Shown here piece by piece: positions 29,806 to 40,031 of a DNA stretch of 64,000 nucleotides. The notes beneath the pieces were generated by a model, which was not told where the DNA came from, did no database searches, and was given only the letters and a program-made list of their open reading frames with translations. Positions within the stretch are counted from its first letter, which is position 1; each line of letters begins with the position of its first letter. The translations under genes were made by a program, and so were the position numbers. Origin of the DNA: CAYZHM01 sp964478225 (GTDB taxonomy: Bacteria; Pseudomonadota; Alphaproteobacteria; Micavibrionales; Micavibrionaceae); assembly GCA_964478225.1 (NCBI GenBank), contig CAYZHM010000001.1, forward strand, positions 496,001-560,000, read 5' to 3'.

Positions 29806-32049
29806 CTATTTTGTTTTTGCGACGTAGATCCCGTCCCAATTCGCAGCAGGCGGATTTTGTATCATAGCGGTTATGCGTTCTTTATATAAACTGTACAACG
29901 TATTGAGATTGTAAAAATCTAATTTTATGCATTCCTCCAGGTGACGCTGCGCCTCAACAAAGTTCGTATCGCGATAGGCCTTTATCATATTTTGGTGAGA
30001 TCGATATAAAGCATCAAATCCATGATCATTTTTTAGATCTTTATCCCCTAATAACGCAAAAACTTTTTCGGGTTTTGTCTTGCCTTTGGCCTGGAGTAAA
30101 TCCACTTCCAGACAAGCCATATCCTTGACCAATTCCCATGTTCTTTCGCCAATTAATATGCCTGCACCATAGGTTTTGGTTTGCCCCTCAAGGCGCGATG
30201 CAACGTTCACAGAATCGCCCAGAGCTGAATACGCAAAGCGTTGACGTGAACCCATGTTGCCGACCGCACAGAGCCCTGTATTGATCCCAATACCCGCGTT
30301 TAGCAAAACCGGTTCTTTACCAAGCTCACGAGCTTTTGCCGTTAGTCGTTCGTTGATAGGATCAAGGGCCTTTTGCATACCGAGCGCCGTGAGACAGGCA
30401 TGGCGTGCGTGCTCAACATCATCCAGGGGTGCATTCCAAAATGCCATCATTGCATCACCCATATACTTGTCGATGGTGCCCTTATTTTGCATGACAAGAT
30501 CTGACATGGGTGTCAAGAAATCGTTCATCAATTGAATCAATTCTTCAGGGGAAAGCCCCTCTGAAATGCCTGTGAAATTCCGAATGTCCGTAAACATGAC
30601 TGTAAGAATTCTATTTTCACCTCCGAGTTTGAGCTTTTCAGGATTTTCCGTCAGCTCTTTCATATACTCGGGCGAGATATATAGTCCAAACGCATCTCTG
30701 ATCTGGCCGCGCTCATATTCGGTGCGGAGATAAGTCAGAAGAGTTGATGTAACGAAAATGAGAAAAATGCAAAGGCTGGGGTATACAGGATCAATGAGAT
30801 AGCCATGGTCGATATAGCCCACATAAGACGCCGCAAAAGCGGCGCTCATAAGGCCCACAGAAATTGCTCCTGTAGCGACGACGCTGACAAACGGGCTCAT
30901 CAAAACAAGAAGAACACCTATGAAGAGAACGAATACAGCTTCGAGTGCATTGGCAAACAGAGGCCTTAATAAATACTTCTCCTGCAAAATCTGTTCGATG
31001 ATATTTGCATGAATCTCTACGCCAGGCTGAAATTTCTCGATAGAAGTGGAACGCAGATCTTTAAGTCCTTCCGCACTAGAACCAATCAATACAATTTTGT
31101 CTTTTATTCTTTCCTGAGCATCCGCGTCATTATCAAGAATTTTATATGCTGAAATATAATCTTCACCGGATTCATCGAACGGCCGGTAATATACTTTGAC
31201 TATTCCGTCTTTTTGTATGGGAACTTTGTATGTTCCGATAGTAAGAAGGTAAGCCGTTGCATACAAATTGTTTTTGAAATCCGGGTTGGGCTCGATCTTC
31301 ACAAATTCCTTTTTATTCTCTTCGAGAGCCCTGATCGCCTCCAAACTAAGGGACGGAAACAAGTTATTTCCATCTGAAAATATCAGGCCGGCGTTCCTAA
31401 GAATTCCATCAAAATCAGGATTGGCAAGAAAGCTACCATTTCCGAATGCCTTATCTTGCAATGTGGGCAAGAAAGTCGCGGCCTTGTTAAAGGGAATGGC
31501 GTATTCAAGAAATTCTTGCTGGCTCGCCGGTTTCATAAGAATTTTGCGCTTGAGAACCGGCTTACCGGATGATTGGGAATAGCTTCCACCGGTAAATCCC
31601 GCGATGAACATGCCTGCCTTCTCTATTGAGCGTGCGAGAACATCATCATGGTCTTCAAGGCGCAATATTTCCTCGCGAAATGCCTGAAATTTTTCTTCTT
31701 CTGGAATATTGTTCAAAATATGCTTTGGAGATGAAGCGTCTTCTTCAGCAAGAACGCCATCAAAAGCAATGACCTGCGCGCCCATTGCTGTCAAATTGTC
31801 GACAAGTTGTGCGATCTTGGTACGAGGCCATGGCCATTGCCCTACTCTCTTTAAAGACTCGTCGTCGTAATCGACAATAATGACCTTGTCTGTCTTTTCT
31901 CTGGGATAAAGCTGGTTGTAGTTGTCAAAGACATAGTTTTCCAGCTCTTGCTTTAGCCGCGTGTCCGGAAAACTTGATCCCACGCAAAAGAGCACGAATA
32001 TAGAAAGCAGTGTGAAATGCATCCAGCGATTGGCCAGGAAGCGGATCAT
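29806..32049 (-). CDS. CHASE2 domain adenylate cyclase
   Basis: A 747-residue membrane protein. An N-terminal transmembrane helix is followed by a large extracytoplasmic CHASE2 sensor domain (to about residue 345, with VIIVDYDDESLKRVGQWPWP near the start). Three membrane helices lie at about residues 360-435, then a class III cyclase domain. Catalytic elements are FTDIRNFT, DKYMGDAMMAFW and GDSVNVASRLEG; the Lys in DKYMGD and the Asp in GDSVN indicate ATP as substrate. It would sense a periplasmic signal and make cyclic AMP. It heads away from the T1SS genes by only 3 bp, suggesting one operon. Confidence 0.9.
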   Translation of the reverse strand: MIRFLANRWMHFTLLSIFVLFCVGSSFPDTRLKQELENYVFDNYNQLYPREKTDKVIIVDYDDESLKRVGQWPWPRTKIAQLVDNLTAMGAQVIAFDGVLAEEDASSPKHILNNIPEEEKFQAFREEILRLEDHDDVLARSIEKAGMFIAGFTGGSYSQSSGKPVLKRKILMKPASQQEFLEYAIPFNKAATFLPTLQDKAFGNGSFLANPDFDGILRNAGLIFSDGNNLFPSLSLEAIRALEENKKEFVKIEPNPDFKNNLYATAYLLTIGTYKVPIQKDGIVKVYYRPFDESGEDYISAYKILDNDADAQERIKDKIVLIGSSAEGLKDLRSTSIEKFQPGVEIHANIIEQILQEKYLLRPLFANALEAVFVLFIGVLLVLMSPFVSVVATGAISVGLMSAAFAASYVGYIDHGYLIDPVYPSLCIFLIFVTSTLLTYLRTEYERGQIRDAFGLYISPEYMKELTENPEKLKLGGENRILTVMFTDIRNFTGISEGLSPEELIQLMNDFLTPMSDLVMQNKGTIDKYMGDAMMAFWNAPLDDVEHARHACLTALGMQKALDPINERLTAKARELGKEPVLLNAGIGINTGLCAVGNMGSRQRFAYSALGDSVNVASRLEGQTKTYGAGILIGERTWELVKDMACLEVDLLQAKGKTKPEKVFALLGDKDLKNDHGFDALYRSHQNMIKAYRDTNFVEAQRHLEECIKLDFYNLNTLYSLYKERITAMIQNPPAANWDGIYVAKTK

Positions 32050-32052
32050 GCG

Positions 32053-33369
32053 TTAACGCTCCGTGAAAACGTTTTGACGAGCGCGGAAAATAGGCTTGAG
32101 CAGATATTCCATTATTGTGCGTTTGCCTGTGATGATATCAACGTTTGCTTCCATGCCCGGTGATATAGGCAAAAGATTGTCTCCTTTGCCGAGGTGGTTC
32201 TTTTCAGTCTTCACATCGATTTCGAAGAACATTTGTCCGTCTTGTTCCGGAGATGCATTCGCGGCGATCCGTATTAATTCACCGTCGAGAGAGCCGTAAA
32301 TCTGCGGATCATAGGCTGTGATTTTGACTTTGGCCTTTTGGCCCGCTTTCAAGAATCCGATGTCGTTTGGTTTGATTTTGGCAGTGATTTTCAACTCATC
32401 GTCGACGGGCACAATTTCCATCATGCGCTGCGCGGGTTCAATGACACCGCCAATCGTATTAATCGCAATCTTGTTCACGATCCCATCGACAGGAGAAACA
32501 ATCTCCGCACGCGAAACCTGGTCGCCGATTGAGACCAAGCGCTCCTCCAGTCCTTTAATTTCTGTTTCAACTTTATTAAGCTCCGTTAATGCCTGTGAGC
32601 GGAAAGTGTCGGCCTGGCTTTGACGCTCTGTCTGGGTTACTTTGAGCGCGGCCTCAAGGGCCTTCTTGCTTTGAGCCAAGGCATTAATTTGACCATTGAT
32701 ATCGGTGAGATCGCGGTTGAGGCGAATTTCCTCCAGCTTTGGAACTGCACGCTTTTTGACCATCTCACGTGTCATTTCCAATTCTTCATTCAAGAGAGAA
32801 CGGTTCTGCTGAAGACGACTAATTTGAGCTTCTACTTCGGAGAGGTCCGCATTCGCTTTATGAATGCGATCATCTAAAATCTGATACGCGTTCTTCAATT
32901 CCTGTTGGCGCGAGTTATAAAGTGCCTCTTCATTTTTTGCAATTTGGGCGGATTTTTTTGTTATTTCTTCGGGGATGACAAATTCTTTACCGCTTGCTTC
33001 GGCTTCAAGCCTTGCCTTTTGAGCACGTAGGCTCAAAGACTTTGCTTCTGTGCCTCGCTCTTCCGATGAAAACTGCACATTACTCAAACGCAAAAGAATG
33101 TCCCCGGCTTTCACTTGCTGACCTTGCGTAACCAGGAGTTCTTGCAATATCCCCCCTTCCAGACTTTGTATGTATTTAATTTCCTGGGTTGGGACGACCT
33201 GACCATGACCGCGGGCGAGCTGCTCAACCTTGGCAAAGCTGGCCCAGAGAATGGCAAAAACGACAATCCCTACAATGCTGAAATACATGGCAAGCACAGG
33301 CTTTGACGGCGCGAGGTTGTTTGCCGCCTGTAGTTCTGACATAAAATCTGTGTCGTTGGATTCGCTCAT
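32053..33369 (-). CDS. HlyD-family periplasmic adaptor of type I secretion
   Basis: A 438-residue membrane fusion protein. One transmembrane helix (residues about 24-44) is followed by the first lipoyl half (YIQSLEGGILQELLVTQGQQ), long coiled coils (about 110-290) and the second lipoyl half with IVSPVDGIVNKIAINT. It bridges the ABC transporter to the TolC-like channel. Its start overlaps the ABC transporter stop by 4 bp. Confidence 0.93.
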   Translation of the reverse strand: MSESNDTDFMSELQAANNLAPSKPVLAMYFSIVGIVVFAILWASFAKVEQLARGHGQVVPTQEIKYIQSLEGGILQELLVTQGQQVKAGDILLRLSNVQFSSEERGTEAKSLSLRAQKARLEAEASGKEFVIPEEITKKSAQIAKNEEALYNSRQQELKNAYQILDDRIHKANADLSEVEAQISRLQQNRSLLNEELEMTREMVKKRAVPKLEEIRLNRDLTDINGQINALAQSKKALEAALKVTQTERQSQADTFRSQALTELNKVETEIKGLEERLVSIGDQVSRAEIVSPVDGIVNKIAINTIGGVIEPAQRMMEIVPVDDELKITAKIKPNDIGFLKAGQKAKVKITAYDPQIYGSLDGELIRIAANASPEQDGQMFFEIDVKTEKNHLGKGDNLLPISPGMEANVDIITGKRTIMEYLLKPIFRARQNVFTER

Positions 33370-35522
33370 GCTTTTGCCTTGATATTCCCTGATTTAAGAT
33401 TTTCGAGAACCTTATCTCTTTCTCCATCCATAAGAACACGGCCTGCATCGATCAGAATCAGCCGTTCCACCATTGGAAGCATTTGGGGTTTATGTGTGAT
33501 TAAAATGAAGGTCTTGTTGTCCATTTCTGTCTCGACATAGGCTTTGAATGCTGCTTCGGCCTGCATGTCCATAGCATTCGTTGGCTCATCACAAACCAAA
33601 ATGCTCGGCTTCATAAGCATTGCACGGGCTAAGGCAATTGCCTGACGCTGGCCACCAGAAAGCCCCTCACCGCCTTCCCCAACAGGTGCGTCGTAACCCA
33701 TGGGGTGGCGGGACATAAAATCATCAACACCCGCCCGTTTCGCAGCTTCAAGAATCTCTGCCTCGCTGGCTCCTGGTACACTTGCGGCTATGTTATCGCG
33801 GACGCTGCCTGTGAAAAGGAAAACATCTTGTGATATATAGGCCGTACGCCGGCGCAAATCAGCTGGATCAATCTGACGACAATCTGTGTCATCCACTAAA
33901 ATCGTGCCGTCATCTGGCTCATATAATCCCATCGCGAGCTTGGCAATAGTGCTTTTGCCCGAACCGATACGGCCGATAATTCCAACCTTTTCGCCTGGAG
34001 TAATTGTAAAAGATACTTTCTCCAGCACTGCGCGATTCACGTGAGGATAAGAAAACCCAACATTTTCAAATGCCAGTTTTCCTTTAAGGTCAGGGCGGTG
34101 TAAAAACTGTTTCTCCGGCGGCCTTTCGACTGGCTGGCCCATGATTTTCTCAAGCGTTTTAAGCGCGCCGCCCGCCTGGTGGTATTTCGCCATGAGATTG
34201 GCGATCTGGCCGATTGGCGCGATGGCCCGTCCTCCTAACATCACGGCTGCAATAAGTCCGCCGACTGAGAGAGTACCGTCTTTGACCATATACATTCCGA
34301 ATAAAATAATAATGATCGAGGCGATTTGCTGAAGGAATGTTGCGATGTTGACGCCCAGTCCCGACCAAAAACGAGAGTCCTGTGAACTGGCGGCATTATC
34401 GCCTAGATATTGCGTATATTTGGCCCGAAATCGTCCGTCAGCACCGATGGCCTTGATCGTTTCCAGTCCGTGAATAGTCTCTACAAGAAGACCGTGCTTT
34501 GATTCCGAGGTTTTGATCGATTTACGAACATGGGATTTCAGCTGTATCTGAATGAGGAAGCCAATCGCGGCAACAAGGATAATCAAGCCAGCAAGAATGA
34601 ACGCGAGATTTCCAGCAAGGAAATATATGATGGCAATAAAGAAAATTGCGAATGGAAGATCGACCAGAACGGTAATCGTGGCCGATGTAAAAAATTCCCG
34701 AACAGAATCAAAATCGCGCAGCATGTTGGCGAAAACCCCGCTGGAACGGGGGCGATGCGAGATTCTCATATCGATGAGGTGATCGTAAATACGACGCCCT
34801 GCAACTACGTCTATGCGGCGCCCAGCAATGTCGATCAGGTAGGCGCGCAACGTTCGCAAAATAAAATCAAAAAGAAAAACAGTAAGAGCACCAAGGCCAA
34901 GAACCCAGCCGGTTTCTATGGCCTCGTTAGGAATAACGCGGTCGTAAACATTCATGATGAATAAGGGACTTGTCAGAGCGAACAAATTTATGAATACAGC
35001 GCCCAACATGGAAATCCCGTATATGCCGCGGTTCTTATTAATTTGCCCCCAGAACCAATGATCGTCATTGTCCTGAACCTCACGCATTTCCGGGTTGGTA
35101 AAAACTGTCGAGGGATGAATAAAAATTGAAAAGCCCGCGTAGTCTTTTTCCAAATCATTCAGAAGAATTGATGTTTCTCCGCCTGTGTCTGGAAAGTAAA
35201 CAACCGCACGCTTGCGGTCCTTGGTGAGGAGAACACATGCTTCGTTGCTGTGCAGTACAAGAACAGCCGGCAAAACGGCTGAGGGAATGTCACGAATTTT
35301 TTCGCGGCGCGTGATTTTGGTTTTAAGACCAAGACGTTCGGCGGCCTCACAAAATAAATTTGGGCCCATGCCCTTTCCATCATAAGCCAAGCCGGCCTTT
35401 AACGAGTCTGCAGATTTTGCCCTGCCAAAATGAGCGCTGAAAAATACAAGACATTCAAGAAGGGTGTCTGTGCTTTGCACGCTTAAATCGCTTGAAATGT
35501 CTTCTACTTCTTCATCCAGCAT
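33366..35522 (-). CDS. Type I secretion ABC transporter with C39-like domain
   Basis: A 718-residue transporter. Residues 1-130 form a C39 peptidase-like domain without the catalytic Cys, as in RTX adhesin and haemolysin exporters. Six membrane helices follow (about 160-440). The ATPase domain has Walker A GRIGSGKST, signature LSGGQRQ and Walker B SILVCDEPT. It would export a large unfolded substrate with a C-terminal signal, but no RTX-like substrate gene is in the window. It overlaps its neighbours on both sides. Confidence 0.93.
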   Translation of the reverse strand: MLDEEVEDISSDLSVQSTDTLLECLVFFSAHFGRAKSADSLKAGLAYDGKGMGPNLFCEAAERLGLKTKITRREKIRDIPSAVLPAVLVLHSNEACVLLTKDRKRAVVYFPDTGGETSILLNDLEKDYAGFSIFIHPSTVFTNPEMREVQDNDDHWFWGQINKNRGIYGISMLGAVFINLFALTSPLFIMNVYDRVIPNEAIETGWVLGLGALTVFLFDFILRTLRAYLIDIAGRRIDVVAGRRIYDHLIDMRISHRPRSSGVFANMLRDFDSVREFFTSATITVLVDLPFAIFFIAIIYFLAGNLAFILAGLIILVAAIGFLIQIQLKSHVRKSIKTSESKHGLLVETIHGLETIKAIGADGRFRAKYTQYLGDNAASSQDSRFWSGLGVNIATFLQQIASIIIILFGMYMVKDGTLSVGGLIAAVMLGGRAIAPIGQIANLMAKYHQAGGALKTLEKIMGQPVERPPEKQFLHRPDLKGKLAFENVGFSYPHVNRAVLEKVSFTITPGEKVGIIGRIGSGKSTIAKLAMGLYEPDDGTILVDDTDCRQIDPADLRRRTAYISQDVFLFTGSVRDNIAASVPGASEAEILEAAKRAGVDDFMSRHPMGYDAPVGEGGEGLSGGQRQAIALARAMLMKPSILVCDEPTNAMDMQAEAAFKAYVETEMDNKTFILITHKPQMLPMVERLILIDAGRVLMDGERDKVLENLKSGNIKAKA

Positions 35523-36828
35523 TGGCGTGGGCCTGCGTGAGGGAATCTTTCAAGCGCCCAAAACTGGCGAGAATAGCATATTGTGCCAATAGAGCGCGGT
35601 GAGCGGCGTTCATCTGATCCAGGCGTGATAGGAAATATTGATTATCGGTTTGCATGAGATCCAGAATGCGAACGACAGCAGCTTCAAACTGGACTTCATA
35701 AGTCGCGTAAAGATCTGCGCTTAAATTGACGCGTTTGGTTTGGTTGTTCAGCAACTCGACCGATGTCTGATATTCGGCATAGGCCAATCTTACGCCACGT
35801 TCAACTTGCTTGCGGATCTCATCAGCCTGCGCACGTGATTCACGAACTGTGCTTTCTTTTTGGTTAATGCGGGCAAACTGCCCCATCCCTGTTTCGAAGT
35901 CCCAATTCATGCGGACAAGGGCACGCCCGTCCGTCAACTCGCCCCCAATTTCTTCTTTCTTATCGCTTTCAAGATAGGATAACTCGCCATCAAAGCTTGG
36001 ATACAGCGAAGCTTGTTCGGCACCAACATCATATTGCGCAGATTTTAAATTCATCTCTGCCGCCAAAACGGAAGGATGATTTTTCATAGCAAAGGCCAGA
36101 GCTTCGTCAACACCCTCTAGTATCAGCTGGACATTGGGTTGCGGGTTTTGAAGCTCGTCTTGAGGCAATGCCCCAACCAATTCGATATACTGCGCTTCCG
36201 CGGCAGCCACTTGCCCTTTATATTCAGCAAGCAACCCTTCGAGAGATGCCTTAACGTCCTTGGCCTGTTGAAGTTCGGCTTCGTCCATCACGCCCTCATC
36301 CACGCCTTGAGAAATACGCAAGATATATTCATCGACCTTGGCGTTTTGCTCCATGATCATAACCAGCGCCTTGCGCGCACGCAGCAAGTCGACGTAAGAG
36401 CGGGACGTGTTAAAAACCAGGTTCTCCTGCGTCTCGGCAAGTGTTTGCTCTGCTGAGAGTTTTTTAGCATTCGCAGAGTCAACGCGGCGGCGGATTTCAA
36501 ATCCGTGAAAAAGCGGCTGACGTGCTGACACACTGCCTTCCCAAAGATACGAATAAGCCTCTCCTCTTGTTGTCGAAGATCCACGGCTTGTCGCGTTATC
36601 GCCGAACATGCGCCCGCCTGATGCTGTGGTTGAGAGAGTTGGAAAATAACCGGAAAACTCTTCGCGCCGTCTTTCATACGCAACATCCAGCGCTGCTTGC
36701 GCCGATTCAATGCTAGGGTGAGTCCTCAAAGCCGTTTGAGCGGCATTCTCGATTGTTTCCGCCCGCGAAGATAACGTCGGGATCATACAAAGCGCGAGAG
36801 TGAGAATACGTAATTTTGATATGCGCAT
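35512..36828 (-). CDS. TolC-family outer membrane channel
   Basis: A 438-residue protein with a signal peptide (cleaved after SSRA) and the two-repeat helical layout of TolC (IENAAQTALRTHPSIESAQA, then ALAFAMKNHPSVLAAEMNLK). It completes a type I secretion system with the downstream adaptor and ABC transporter. It is the first gene of that operon and overlaps the ABC gene by 11 bp. The C-terminal part resembles LapE/AggA-type channels of adhesin exporters, though this is a loose likeness. Confidence 0.92.
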   Translation of the reverse strand: MRISKLRILTLALCMIPTLSSRAETIENAAQTALRTHPSIESAQAALDVAYERRREEFSGYFPTLSTTASGGRMFGDNATSRGSSTTRGEAYSYLWEGSVSARQPLFHGFEIRRRVDSANAKKLSAEQTLAETQENLVFNTSRSYVDLLRARKALVMIMEQNAKVDEYILRISQGVDEGVMDEAELQQAKDVKASLEGLLAEYKGQVAAAEAQYIELVGALPQDELQNPQPNVQLILEGVDEALAFAMKNHPSVLAAEMNLKSAQYDVGAEQASLYPSFDGELSYLESDKKEEIGGELTDGRALVRMNWDFETGMGQFARINQKESTVRESRAQADEIRKQVERGVRLAYAEYQTSVELLNNQTKRVNLSADLYATYEVQFEAAVVRILDLMQTDNQYFLSRLDQMNAAHRALLAQYAILASFGRLKDSLTQAHANAG

Positions 36829-36998
36829 AAAATGCCACGAGAGCTGGTGAAAAGCTTTATTGCTTTAAGAATCTAATGAAAATCACTTCTGTATTCAAGC
36901 ACCAAGGTTTTTAACCCAAACGCCCTTCACAAATGAAAAAAGATCATGCATGCTCTATTTTCGATTGCACATCATTGCCAGAAAATGAGGAAAAGCCC

Positions 36999-38234
36999 TT
37001 GGGACTTACGATTGCCATAGCCAAAGAAACGGCTGATTTTGAAAAGCGCGTTGCCGCAACCCCTGAAACCGTCAAAAAATACATTGGATTGGGCTGCAAA
37101 GTAGTTGTGGAAAAAGACGCCGGTGAAAGCGCTTCTATTCCTGACAGTGCTTTTAAGGAATCAGGTGCGCAAATTGCTTCAGATAAAGAGAGTCTTTTAA
37201 AGAACGCCGATATTGTTCTGTGCGTTCAGCCCCCAGATGAAAAACTGACATCCCTTATGTCAAAAAATACGCTGGTGATCGGGCTTCTTGCTCCCTATGC
37301 CAATGAAGAGCTTATGAGTGAATTGGCCAAGGCCTCGATCGATTCATTCTCCATGGAACTCGTCCCTCGCATTACAAGAGCGCAGTCTATGGATGTTTTG
37401 TCATCGCAATCGAACCTCGCGGGTTATAAGGCTGTTTTGGATGCTTGTGAGTATTATGGACGGGCGTTTCCGATGATGATGACTGCGGCGGGAACAATCC
37501 CGCCGGCCAAGGTTCTGGTCATGGGTGCAGGCGTCGCAGGCCTACAAGCTATAGCAACAGCAAAGAGATTGGGGGCCATCGTATCAGCAACCGATGTGCG
37601 CCCGGCAGCAAAAGAACAGGTCCAATCGCTTGGCGGGAAATTCATCGCGGTAGAAGATGAAGAGTTTAAACAAGCGGAAACAGCGGGCGGCTATGCCAAA
37701 GAGATGTCTGATGCTTATAAGAAGAAGCAGCAGACCTTGATCGAAGAAACAATTTCCAAACAGGATATTGTTATCACCACAGCACTTATCCCAGGACGGC
37801 CCGCCCCGAAACTGATTACAGAAGCGATGGTCAAATCAATGAAGCCGGGCTCTGTGATTGTTGATCTGGCGGTGGAAACCGGTGGGAATTGTGAACTTTC
37901 AAAGGCTGGTGACGTGGTTCAAAAGCATGGGGTGAAAATTGTCGGTCATCGCAACGTGCCAAGCCGCCTCGCCGAGTCTGCGTCATCCCTCTATGCCCGC
38001 AACCTTTGCAGTCTGGTTACGCTGATTGTCAAAGATGGCAAGCTTGAGATTGATGAGAATGACGATGTCATTAAAGGGGTCATGCTAACGCGCAATGGTA
38101 AAGTTGTGCATCCGAATTTCGGCGGCAAGAAAGAGACTGAGAAAAAGGAAAAAGCGCCAGCAGCCAATGATGAGGCACCAAAACCGGCAAAGAAAAAGGC
38201 AACACCTAAACCCAAGACTTCAAAACAGGATTAG
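36999..38234 (+). CDS. pntAA: NAD(P) transhydrogenase subunit alpha part 1
   Basis: The NAD(H)-binding domain I of the proton-pumping transhydrogenase. It has KRVAATPETVKKY, QSNLAGYKAVLDA, VMGAGVAGLQAI and DLAVETGGNCE. A TTG at 36999 with GAGG 8 bases upstream gives the usual N-terminus (GLTIAIAKE); an ATG at 36933 would add 22 unrelated residues and lacks a ribosome-binding sequence. The C-terminus is a Lys/Pro/Ala-rich tail of about 30 residues. The split alpha subunit is typical of alphaproteobacteria. Confidence 0.93.
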   Translation: MGLTIAIAKETADFEKRVAATPETVKKYIGLGCKVVVEKDAGESASIPDSAFKESGAQIASDKESLLKNADIVLCVQPPDEKLTSLMSKNTLVIGLLAPYANEELMSELAKASIDSFSMELVPRITRAQSMDVLSSQSNLAGYKAVLDACEYYGRAFPMMMTAAGTIPPAKVLVMGAGVAGLQAIATAKRLGAIVSATDVRPAAKEQVQSLGGKFIAVEDEEFKQAETAGGYAKEMSDAYKKKQQTLIEETISKQDIVITTALIPGRPAPKLITEAMVKSMKPGSVIVDLAVETGGNCELSKAGDVVQKHGVKIVGHRNVPSRLAESASSLYARNLCSLVTLIVKDGKLEIDENDDVIKGVMLTRNGKVVHPNFGGKKETEKKEKAPAANDEAPKPAKKKATPKPKTSKQD

Positions 38235-38239
38235 AAATT

Positions 38240-38647
38240 ATGGCTGACACACAAATGACTTTATCAGAAAGCGCCAGGCTCTCGGCGGAGCAAGTTCATC
38301 AGGGTTCTTACGATGTCGCCGAGCAAGTTGCGGCGATTATGCCTGCTGCCGGTGAAACAGCCATGCATGCCCCCTCGTTTTTTGTCGTCGGACTGACAGT
38401 TTTCGTGCTGGCCTGTTTTGTGGGCTATCACGTTGTGTGGCGGGTTACGCCTGCCCTGCACTCCCCTTTGATGGGCATTACGAATGCAATTTCGTCCGTT
38501 ATCATCGTTGGTGCGTTGATGGCGGCAGGATCGGCGAGTGGCTCCTTCTTCGGATTTCTTGCGGTTATTCTGGCCTCGGTAAATATTTTTGGCGGGTTTA
38601 TCATCACACGCCGCATGTTGCATATGTTTAAGAAGAAGGGAGCATAG
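38240..38647 (+). CDS. pntAB: NAD(P) transhydrogenase subunit alpha part 2
   Basis: A 135-residue membrane subunit with about four helices (residues about 45-130). It has the segments FVGYHVVWRVTPALHSPLMG and FGGFIITRRMLHMF typical of PntAB. The N-terminal 40 residues are polar and longer than usual. With PntB it forms the proton channel. It lies 5 bp after pntAA. Confidence 0.93.
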   Translation: MADTQMTLSESARLSAEQVHQGSYDVAEQVAAIMPAAGETAMHAPSFFVVGLTVFVLACFVGYHVVWRVTPALHSPLMGITNAISSVIIVGALMAAGSASGSFFGFLAVILASVNIFGGFIITRRMLHMFKKKGA

Positions 38648-38650
38648 AGT

Positions 38651-40030
38651 ATGACCCATCTGGCTTATCTTATTTCTTCGGTTCTTTTTATTCTTGCGCT
38701 CCGTGGTCTTTCTCATCCTGAAACCGCACGCAGAGGTCTTCAATACGGTATGATCGGCATGGCGCTGGCGGTGGTTACAACGCTTTTTACGCCCCAGATC
38801 GAGGGATGGTTTACGATTGTTCTCGGCGTGGCGATCGGTGGCGGTATTGGTTATTCGATTGCGAATAAAATCGAGATGACCGCCCTGCCTCAACTCATGG
38901 CAGCGTTTCACTCGCTGGTTGGCCTGGCGGCTGTGTTTGTTGCTGCGGCGGCTTTTTATAACCCAGAAAACTTTGGTATCGGCACACGAGGCGACATTCA
39001 TGCCTCTTCTTTGATTGAAATGGCTTTGGGGCTGGCGATTGGAGCGGTGACGTTCACAGGATCGGTCGTAGCCTGGGGTAAATTACAGGGCAAGATTTCT
39101 GGGAAACCGGTTAAATTCCCGGGTCAGCATAAATTAAACGCCTTGCTGGGCATTATCCTTGTTCTGCTCATTCTGATGCTTCTTGGATCGCAAAGTGGAT
39201 TCTTCTTCTGGATGATCGTTCTGGTCGCGCTCGTTTTGGGTGTGACGATGATTATTCCGATCGGCGGCGCGGACATGCCGGTGATCGTTTCAATGCTCAA
39301 CTCTTATTCAGGCTGGGCAGCGGCGGGCATTGGTTTTACGCTGCATAATAACCTTCTCATTATCGTCGGGGCGTTGGTTGGAGCCTCTGGCGCTATTCTC
39401 TCCTATATCATGTGCAAAGGGATGAACCGTTCGTTCGTTTCCGTTCTTTTGGGCGGGTTCGGCGGCGAACAAGCGACGGGTGGTGCGGATTACAGTGATA
39501 AGCAAGCCAAGATCGGGGCGGCGGATGACGCAGCCTATATCATGAAGAACGCCTCCAAGGTTATTATCGTGCCTGGTTACGGTATGGCGGTGGCGCAAGC
39601 ACAACATGCGCTGCGTGAAATGGGCGATATTCTTAAAAAGGAAGGTGTTGAGGTGAAATACGCGATTCACCCAGTGGCCGGACGCATGCCGGGACATATG
39701 AACGTGCTGCTGGCCGAGGCGAATGTGCCTTATGATGAGGTCTTTGAGATGGAAGACATCAATCGTGAATTTTCATCAGCGGACGTCGCCTATGTTATCG
39801 GCGCGAACGATATCACCAATCCTGCGGCCAAGAATGATTCCTCTTCGCCGATTTATGGAATGCCTGTGCTAGACGTCGAGAACGCGAAGACGGTTTTATT
39901 TGTGAAGCGTTCGATGGGTTCGGGTTATGCGGGGATTGATAACCCTCTGTTCTTCGAGGACAACACCATGATGCTGCTCGATGACGCCAAGAAGATGACC
40001 GAGAACATTATCAAGGCGCTGGAGCATTGA
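38651..40030 (+). CDS. pntB: NAD(P) transhydrogenase subunit beta
   Basis: A 459-residue protein. About eight to nine membrane helices (to residue about 265) are followed by the NADP-binding domain III with VIIVPGYGMAVAQAQHAL, HPVAGRMPGHMNVLLAEA and GANDITNPAAKND. It couples proton flow to NADPH formation from NADP and NADH. It starts 3 bp after pntAB, so all three genes form one operon. Confidence 0.96.
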   Translation: MTHLAYLISSVLFILALRGLSHPETARRGLQYGMIGMALAVVTTLFTPQIEGWFTIVLGVAIGGGIGYSIANKIEMTALPQLMAAFHSLVGLAAVFVAAAAFYNPENFGIGTRGDIHASSLIEMALGLAIGAVTFTGSVVAWGKLQGKISGKPVKFPGQHKLNALLGIILVLLILMLLGSQSGFFFWMIVLVALVLGVTMIIPIGGADMPVIVSMLNSYSGWAAAGIGFTLHNNLLIIVGALVGASGAILSYIMCKGMNRSFVSVLLGGFGGEQATGGADYSDKQAKIGAADDAAYIMKNASKVIIVPGYGMAVAQAQHALREMGDILKKEGVEVKYAIHPVAGRMPGHMNVLLAEANVPYDEVFEMEDINREFSSADVAYVIGANDITNPAAKNDSSSPIYGMPVLDVENAKTVLFVKRSMGSGYAGIDNPLFFEDNTMMLLDDAKKMTENIIKALEH

Positions 40031-40031
40031 G

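Noticed and set aside
38264..39001. Minus-strand 245-residue frame opposite pntAB and pntB
   Set aside because: It is antisense to two well-supported genes and its Arg/Asn/His-rich sequence is typical of a shadow frame.
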